From NCBI RefSeq assembly GCF_900105965.1, contig NZ_FNTV01000002.1:124001-188000 (forward strand): 64,000 nucleotides of DNA, read 5' to 3'. Under the pieces are notes generated by a model. That model was given only the letters and a program-made list of their open reading frames with translations, had not been told where the DNA came from and did no database searches. A program made the position numbers and the translations under genes. Source of the DNA: Arthrobacter alpinus. Lineage in GTDB: Bacteria; Actinomycetota; Actinomycetes; Actinomycetales; Micrococcaceae. This document shows, piece after piece, positions 58,837 to 64,000 of this stretch (within the stretch, counting starts at the first letter, position 1; each line of letters begins with the position of its first letter).

Positions 58837-59367
58837 TCACCGTGGCGAAGGGGTGCTAGGTGGGACCGGGCCGGGCCAGTCGCCGTACCGGGTCGTGAGG
58901 TCGGCTACTTTTAGTAGGAGTGAGGAGCTGGCGTATTCCGAAGAGCTGATGCCAAGGCGGTTAAGGGCTGCTGAGGTTGTTGCTTGTGTGTGGCCAGTGC
59001 CGGTGACGCCTAGCGTGACAAATTTTTGTGGCGAATGCTCGTCCTGGGACCAGACTTGCGCTAAGAGATGGTCCAGAAATGCGGATTCATCTCCGGTGAA
59101 GGCAGCGGTGAGTTCCACGTTCACGGAAAGGAACGGTGTTGTCCCGTTGTACGCCCGGCCTATGCGCGCCGTAACGCCGGGTATTTCGGCGAGGTCAGCC
59201 TCGGCTGCTGCAGTACTGCGGTGAGGTGCGCTACGATCGCCAGCCAAAGAACACCCAGAGAGTAGAGCAGTGCAGATCAGAATGAGCGCGACGGCCGTTC
59301 TTGTGGATGCTCTCCGGGCGACAACTCTCTGCGGGAGTGGTTTTCTATTGAGGGTCGAGGTCGTCAT
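58837..59367 (-). CDS. Lipoprotein with helical domain, 176 aa
   Basis: An exported lipoprotein. The N-terminus has a basic start, a hydrophobic stretch (TAVALILICTALL) and the lipobox LSGC at about residues 36-39. The mature part contains EADLAEIPGVTARIGRAYNGTTPFLSVNVELTAAFTGDESAFLDHLLAQVWS, a strand-helix arrangement seen in cell-envelope-associated proteins of unknown function. The ATG overlaps the previous gene by 23 nt. It is one of three lipoprotein genes within 2.2 kb. The 380 nt before its 3' end hold no gene. Confidence 0.7.
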   Translation of the reverse strand: MTTSTLNRKPLPQRVVARRASTRTAVALILICTALLSGCSLAGDRSAPHRSTAAAEADLAEIPGVTARIGRAYNGTTPFLSVNVELTAAFTGDESAFLDHLLAQVWSQDEHSPQKFVTLGVTGTGHTQATTSAALNRLGISSSEYASSSLLLKVADLTTRYGDWPGPVPPSTPSPR

Positions 59368-60022
59368 GTTCGGCTATCACAATGTCTTCGCGGTTGGTGA
59401 CATCTGAAGGTTCTGGAGCTGGCACGAACAGGGCAGTAGGCACGGTGGCGTCGGAGCATTTTTGGCTTGAGACCCCTGCGGTCCCGACGACTCGTATCGT
59501 TCCTCCGGGTAAGCGTTCGAGTCTGTACTCGCGTTCATAGGCCTTGAATTCGGCAGGTACTTCTCCGGTTTCCGACGCCCAGTTACCTACCGTGCAACCT
59601 CTCACTGCGGCCAGATTCGGGTCTCCCCAAAAGCTGGTTTCTACAGAAAGGGGTAAGAACGGTGTAGGCCCGGGAAGAATGTCGGGGCGGCGCTTTTGTT
59701 TGACGTCCTCGATGGCCGGTCGCGCGGCACGGCTACGCACGTCCCTTCCCGCTGTTTGGACCAGCTCGGGCAGGGTGAAGTCGTTGATGTTACGGGCCAC
59801 GGCCTCAGCCTCAAGGTATTTTCGTGTTGCCTGCACCCAAGGATCGGATTCAAATTTCCCCGTCGGCGCAGGGCCCTGCCACTCAACGGCCGGGTAGGGC
59901 GGTGCCGGCCGCTTCTCCACCCGGCATCCGGCAAGGCCACCTACTGTAACCACAGCGAGCACCAACACCGCGGTCGCTCGTAGAAAACGCTGACGTCGTC
60001 GTGGCAGGACTGTGACGCGCAT
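59345..60022 (-). CDS. Lipoprotein, 225 aa, paralogue of 60351
   Basis: A 225-residue lipoprotein with lipobox LAGC at about residues 29-32. It is followed by RVEKRPAPPYPAVEWQ, the same opening as the divergent gene's WVEKSPAPPYPAVEWQ. The two share a layout throughout: WVQATRKYLEAEAVARN, FTLPELVQT, ILPGPTPFLPL, VRGCTV. The start ATG 60022 places the signal peptide correctly (an upstream extension is not needed). It is in an operon with the lipoprotein gene at 58837 (overlap 23 nt). Function unknown; a cell-surface role is likely. Confidence 0.75.
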   Translation of the reverse strand: MRVTVLPRRRQRFLRATAVLVLAVVTVGGLAGCRVEKRPAPPYPAVEWQGPAPTGKFESDPWVQATRKYLEAEAVARNINDFTLPELVQTAGRDVRSRAARPAIEDVKQKRRPDILPGPTPFLPLSVETSFWGDPNLAAVRGCTVGNWASETGEVPAEFKAYEREYRLERLPGGTIRVVGTAGVSSQKCSDATVPTALFVPAPEPSDVTNREDIVIAEHDDLDPQ

Positions 60023-60350
60023 AGGTTTCCCCCAAGAAAGGTTTTTGCAGTTTCGAGCAGCTTTAACACTATCTGCCACGGGCACGGGCACGGGCCACGA
60101 TGGGCACGACAACCCATCCGGTTTCCCTCAAACTCCCAGTAGCACTCATGCCACTGAGGAAGGCCGCCACGGCGGGATGGTGACGTGTCGGAGGAATTCA
60201 ACGGAATTCCTCCGACGGCTCGGAGCAAGTATCCCTGCACTGTCTGACTGTCCAGGCAGTCCTGGGTTGTAGTACCCATCGTGGTGTGGGTTGATCTGGT
60301 TCTAGGATGAGGCGTACCGGAGTTGAACTGGTTTCTTAGGGGGATCATTC

Positions 60351-61022
60351 GTGAGCATCACTATGCGTCCATCTAGTCGACGGCGTTCCATGACAGCTGC
60401 AGCCGCAGCGTTCCTTCTAGCTGGGGGCGTTACGGGTTGCTGGGTCGAGAAAAGCCCTGCACCGCCTTACCCTGCTGTTGAGTGGCAAGATGGCGTGCCG
60501 GTAAGTCCGTTGGAAGAAAACCCGTGGGTCCAGGCTGTCCGCCAGTCCTTGGAAGCCCAAGCTGTCGCTCAGAACACCCGAGATTTCAAGTTGCCGGAAT
60601 TGGAACAGACAACAGGGGTTCATCTGCGTAGCCGACTGGCGAGCCACACGACTCGATACATGCAACAAAACAAGCGGTCAATGATCTTGCCTGGCCCAGT
60701 CCCTTTCGCCCCCATAGCCGTGACCAAGGACGACCAGAACGGTGAGAACAGAATGGTGGTGCATGGTTGCGAGGCCCTTGAGTGGTCCTCTGAGGAGGGG
60801 GCAGTACCAGCAGACCCGAAAGCGACACGAGTGGATCTCTTCATGGAGCAACTCGATAGCGGTCAGATGAGAATCACGGCCCGCACGAGCCTGCCAGTAG
60901 ATCCGGGCTGCGAGAACATCATTTTGCCTATCGCCCTATTCAACCCCGCTCCCCCACCCTCGAATACTTCAGGAAACTCATCCATCGTCCAACCGGGCCC
61001 GTCAGAAAGCGACCCAAAATAG
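60351..61022 (+). CDS. Lipoprotein, 223 aa, paralogue of 59345
   Basis: A 223-residue lipoprotein with lipobox VTGC at about residues 27-30, followed by WVEKSPAPPYPAVEWQ. It is divergent from its paralogue with a 330-nt control region between. Shared features include NPWVQAVRQSLEAQAVAQN, FKLPELEQTTG, ILPGPVPFAPI and a VVHGCEA segment with one cysteine. A GTG start follows the ribosome site GGGGGA. The two divergent paralogues probably arose by an inverted duplication. Confidence 0.75.
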   Translation: MSITMRPSSRRRSMTAAAAAFLLAGGVTGCWVEKSPAPPYPAVEWQDGVPVSPLEENPWVQAVRQSLEAQAVAQNTRDFKLPELEQTTGVHLRSRLASHTTRYMQQNKRSMILPGPVPFAPIAVTKDDQNGENRMVVHGCEALEWSSEEGAVPADPKATRVDLFMEQLDSGQMRITARTSLPVDPGCENIILPIALFNPAPPPSNTSGNSSIVQPGPSESDPK

Positions 61023-61131
61023 CAAGCACCAGCAGAGAACACCTTAGTAAAAACACTCCAAAGGAGCAGTCATTAGCAGCGACGGTCTGGCCCGTGACTC
61101 ACATCACTGACAGACGGGTCTGCCCCCGGTT

Positions 61132-61314
61132 TCATTGACTCTCTGACCTGTCCCATTCGCCCACGAGAACGCGGACCTTCTTACTCCAAGGGACATCGCG
61201 CAACGCATCTCGCCGCCGGGTCAGGAACCTCACATCATGGTCTTGGTCCAGCAAGAGCGGGACAAGCCGACCATCGATATACCCGCTTGCTCCGGTCACG
61301 GCGATGATGCTCAC
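61132..61314 (-). pseudogene. Truncated NAD(P)-binding oxidoreductase, coupled to the TspO gene
   Basis: A 60-residue frame with VSIIAVTGASGYIDGRLVPLLLDQDHDVRFLTRR, the start of an atypical short-chain dehydrogenase or NmrA-like Rossmann fold. The GxxGxxG loop reads GASGYIDG, with the third glycine replaced (Asp before the last Gly). It ends shortly after one helix-strand unit, so the rest of the domain, normally at least 200 residues, is lost. GTG 61314 overlaps the stop of the upstream TspO gene (GTGA). Confidence 0.65.
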
Positions 61315-62123
61315 GCGGTATTCTCCGCTCCGCGGTTGAACCTGACCCGCCGCTGCAGGGCGGCCAGAACGGCGTAAACAACCAGCAGGCCGGCGGCGCA
61401 AAAAGCCGCAATTGCCACTGGGGCCGATTCCAGACCACCGTCGCTGCGGCCCACGCCGATCCATGCGATACCCCACGCCATAGCCAAGGCGGCAGATATG
61501 CGGCCACCGGAGAAGTGGACCGTGCCGGCACCTATAAGTGCCGCAACCACCAGCAGAAGTATCGCAAGCGGGATTGTCCATGCTGCCCCCTCGCCCAAGC
61601 CAAACGAGGATAGCCAGGCAGCGATGTTTGCCACCGTCGCAACACTGACCCACCCCAAGTACGGGCCAAAAGCCACGGCGGTAATCCACCGCTCCACCGC
61701 AGATTCCGCTACTGGGATCAGTAGCAGAAAGATCCTGACCAGCACGGCCAGGAGAAGTAAAATCACAAGGACACTGAGACCAAGCCATCCGAGCTGAACA
61801 GTGCCAATCCAAAGCGCGTTAAGGACGGCAGAAGCGGCCGCCCACGGACGCATCTTTCGCTGGGCCCGACTTTCACCAGCTTTCGCACTCACCTGCCATG
61901 CAGCGTAGACCAACAAAGCTGTGTAGATGAAGCTCCAGATGGAAAAGGCTCCGGTTCCCGGCGCCAGCAACGTTGAGTCCGCGCCGAGGCGACCACCTGC
62001 AGCCTCGGCAATGGGCGTCCCACCCAGCACCCCGCTGCCATAGAATGCCCCCAAAGTTGCCAGCAGTACTGCAACGGCACACAGTATTCGGACAGTTACT
62101 GAAGCAGAGTACGTTGTTCGCAT
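61311..62123 (-). CDS. TspO/MBR-family tryptophan-rich membrane protein
   Basis: A 270-residue integral membrane protein with about eight helices. It resembles the TspO/tryptophan-rich sensory family in its later extended form: FSIWSFIYTALLVYAAWQ, MRPWAAASAVLNALWIGTVQ, and WITAVAFGPYLGWVSVATVANIAAWL. The conserved Trp and Pro positions and the WxxNxxW-like helices support this. It may bind small ligands such as porphyrins, or have an unrelated role. ATG 62123 has a GGGAGTGGCA ribosome site. It is followed in the same operon by a truncated oxidoreductase (often the actual partner of such proteins). Confidence 0.7.
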   Translation of the reverse strand: MRTTYSASVTVRILCAVAVLLATLGAFYGSGVLGGTPIAEAAGGRLGADSTLLAPGTGAFSIWSFIYTALLVYAAWQVSAKAGESRAQRKMRPWAAASAVLNALWIGTVQLGWLGLSVLVILLLLAVLVRIFLLLIPVAESAVERWITAVAFGPYLGWVSVATVANIAAWLSSFGLGEGAAWTIPLAILLLVVAALIGAGTVHFSGGRISAALAMAWGIAWIGVGRSDGGLESAPVAIAAFCAAGLLVVYAVLAALQRRVRFNRGAENTA

Positions 62124-62308
62124 TGCCACTCCCCTTCCCATTTTGGGACTTCACTTTTCAGAACAATGTCCATTCGACAAGTGTGAGTCATGTAACCCGT
62201 AATGGATCTAGATCGGCAAGCAATCAATCTATCGAGCTGAAATGACAGGCTATACCTTGACCAATGTGAACGACGGGACCCCAGCCTCCATCCTTTACTT
62301 CCCGCATA

Positions 62309-62353
62309 GGGTCCCACTACCAAGGAAGTGGAACACCCCTGAGCGAGACTCCG
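62309..62353. repeat. Copy 2 of a short repeat (other copy at 57418)
   Basis: TCCCACTACCAAGGAAGTGGAAC is followed by ACCCCTGAGCGAGAC, corresponding to the copy at 57418 with mismatches and one gap. It lies in the 416-nt gap upstream of the RHS gene, which holds no other gene. Such shared segments often come from insertion-sequence ends. Confidence 0.4.
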
Positions 62354-62539
62354 GACCTCATATTCGTTAGCCAGTAGGGTATTTCTGGACGAAGATTCGC
62401 GACCACCTTTTCATGAGCTTGTCTCCTCATTTTCGCTGTATCTATTGTCTTCCTAGCGAGGTGGGGCGCATACTCAGCTTGTGCTCGCTGGGGGCGCTAA
62501 CGTGCTCACTGGCGAGCACACCATTATTGGGGGTACAGC

Positions 62540-64000
62540 GTGAGTGCTGTTCGGTCTCTTTTCTCTGCTCTTGTCCTTTCCTCCGTGGTTCTCACGGGGT
62601 TGAGTGTGCCCGCACAGGCGACCACAGCACCGGCGACAACCCACCCACCTGGTGCACTCAAAACGACTAAACCCGTACAAAAACAGGTACCTGCTCCTGC
62701 GGCAATCCGGGCGTTGCCGTTCCGGGGCTTTGCACCGATGGTGTTGCCACCGGCAACGGGGCCGGACGGGATCAAGTCCGGAAACCGGGGCGCGGCGGCG
62801 ATGGTCACCCGACATCTGACCGATATGACCGCCATCTCGTTCAACCCCACGAACGGCAATGTCGTCCTGACAGGGCAGCTCCTGCACGTCAAGGGAGCCG
62901 GGCATGACCTGGGGATTGGGTGGAGGTACAACTCGCTCAATGACACCCGTCCCACCCTATCTGTCGGTGGGGCCGAGGGCTCGATCACCGTCGGTACGGA
63001 TAATTCGGTAATTTTCACGGCCCCGGATGGGGGTACCTACACATTCGTATCCACCGGTGCCGGTGCCTGGTCCATGCCGCCTGGGCTGAACGCGTCTATT
63101 ACGAACTTCACCACCACGGCCGTGACCATAAGGTTCAATGACACCGGCTACAGCAATCAGTACCAGAAAGTTGGTTCCGTCTTCCGGCTGGTGTCCGAGG
63201 ACGATCAGAACGCTACGACACCGAATAAGATCACCTACACCTATAACGGTGCCGGACTGCTGACCACGATCAATGACAGCATCGGCGGCAGGCCCGTCAC
63301 CTTCACCTATGCGGATCCGAACAATGCCGAGCAGCCCTCAGCCATCCACGATGACGCCCTGTCCAGGACCATCTCACTGGAATACGACGGGCCCAGCGGG
63401 GCGATGTCAAAGATCACCGACGCCACCGGAGCAGAAATGTCCTTCGGCTACGGCTCCCCCAGCAACCGCATCACGACCATCACCGATGACGCCGGCACTG
63501 TCACGACCCTGGCCTATAACGGAACGTCCAAGAAACTCACCCAAGCCACCTACGCCACGGGCAAGCCGGTGCAAAGTGTCTACTCCTACAGCTACCCCTC
63601 TGGGACACTCACCACGGGCACTGACCCGAACGCCGCCGTCACCAGCTACGAATACAACGCCTCCAACCAGGTCACGAAGGTCACCGACCCGCTCGGTCAC
63701 ACCGGTCAGGGTACCTTCGACGGCCACGACAACCGGCTGACGTCCCTTAACGGGCTTGGCAACACCACCACCTACGCGTACAACGCGAACAACTCCCTGA
63801 CCAAGATCACCAACCCCGCCGGCGGGACCGCGGGGGCGGAGACCACCTTCAGCTACCCCTCGACAACGGGGAATCCGCTCTCGAACTACCAACCCACTGC
63901 TTCTGTCAGTAGTGAGAATCAGAGCACCGGGTACAGCTACGACGCGAACACCAATAACAAATACCAGACCACCACCCCCGGCACCGGCGGAGGCGCCGGA
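62540..64000 (+). CDS. RHS/YD-repeat secreted protein, 3' end beyond window
   Basis: The first 487 residues of a large secreted RHS-type protein. GTG 62540 follows a GGGGGT ribosome site and gives a signal peptide (LFSALVLSSVVLTGLSVPAQA). A jelly-roll-like N-terminal domain follows: HDLGIGWRYNSLND, PDGGTYTFVSTGAGAWSMPPG and RLVSEDDQNATTPNKITYTYN. YD repeats then begin: ITYTYNGAGLLTTIND, FGYGSPSNRITTITDDAG, SYEYNASNQVTKVTDPLG, YAYNANNSLTKITNPAGG. RHS proteins form a shell enclosing a C-terminal toxin, which lies outside the window, as would any immunity gene. No stop is seen up to 64000. Confidence 0.85.
   Translation, partial: MSAVRSLFSALVLSSVVLTGLSVPAQATTAPATTHPPGALKTTKPVQKQVPAPAAIRALPFRGFAPMVLPPATGPDGIKSGNRGAAAMVTRHLTDMTAISFNPTNGNVVLTGQLLHVKGAGHDLGIGWRYNSLNDTRPTLSVGGAEGSITVGTDNSVIFTAPDGGTYTFVSTGAGAWSMPPGLNASITNFTTTAVTIRFNDTGYSNQYQKVGSVFRLVSEDDQNATTPNKITYTYNGAGLLTTINDSIGGRPVTFTYADPNNAEQPSAIHDDALSRTISLEYDGPSGAMSKITDATGAEMSFGYGSPSNRITTITDDAGTVTTLAYNGTSKKLTQATYATGKPVQSVYSYSYPSGTLTTGTDPNAAVTSYEYNASNQVTKVTDPLGHTGQGTFDGHDNRLTSLNGLGNTTTYAYNANNSLTKITNPAGGTAGAETTFSYPSTTGNPLSNYQPTASVSSENQSTGYSYDANTNNKYQTTTPGTGGGAG

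Noticed and set aside
1..64000. tRNA, rRNA, riboswitch or replication origin (repA/iterons)
   Set aside because: I saw no cloverleaf, rRNA-like segments, known riboswitch core or iteron array. A replication gene may lie outside the window.

Overview
The window looks like DNA from an actinobacterium of the Micrococcaceae (Arthrobacter and relatives). This rests on the moderately high GC content, GTG/TTG starts, 4-nt ATGA/GTGA gene overlaps, LAXTG sorting signals with a class E/F-like sortase, LGFP and ALF repeat proteins and a MobF relaxase. Family assignments come from motifs read by eye; no search was run. Most of the window (about 2.2-55.3 kb) reads as plasmid or integrated mobile DNA. It carries ssb, small ribbon-helix-helix-like proteins, ParB-like proteins, NrdH-like redoxins, a resolvase, a toxin-antitoxin pair, a candidate oriT and a relaxase. 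It is bounded by two direct 92-bp repeats (2204-2295 and 55245-55336). No replication initiator, ParA or type IV secretion genes are in view.

Layout. 0-2 kb: arsenic resistance operon (ArsR end, ArsN-type acetyltransferase, arsenite exporter). 2.4-13.1 kb: plasmid backbone whose ssb gene appears to be split. Codons 1-23 end at 4443 and the rest resumes at about 11242. Between them lie a decayed alternative ssb 3' end, a second RHH-like gene, a three-gene operon (HTH, ParB-like protein, N6-adenine methylase) and a recombinase operon ending next to the right junction. 13-17 kb: two membrane proteins, a serine resolvase, a glycosyltransferase. 17-24 kb: a 1299-residue ALF-repeat toxin with a REase-like C-terminus, a probable immunity gene, and a decayed immunity paralogue. 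24-27 kb: a secreted protease/lectin/GH25/SLH protein whose two enzyme domains lack catalytic residues.

27-32 kb: a small HTH gene, a YefM/RelE-type toxin-antitoxin pair, a broken HNH gene and a large Upf1-like helicase, resembling a small defence island. 33-40 kb: a structured leader with four hairpins before a ParB-like gene, small plasmid genes, a second NrdH-like redoxin and an LGFP/SGNH secreted hydrolase. 41-42 kb: a small secreted candidate toxin with a candidate immunity gene. 42.6-49.3 kb: a surface cluster of sortase, vWA adhesin, membrane propeller protein and LANTG protein. 49.5-54.6 kb: transfer region (repeats, oriT candidate, accessory protein, relaxase). 54.6-58.5 kb: gene-poor, rich in hairpins, with an alternating hairpin array. 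58.8-64 kb: three lipoproteins, a TspO-family protein with a truncated oxidoreductase, and the start of an RHS/YD-repeat protein that runs off the window.

Functionally the window combines transfer, stable inheritance, conflict (toxins, immunity, methylase and helicase) and cell-surface adhesion. Many genes are broken or duplicated, as expected for an accessory region that recombines often.
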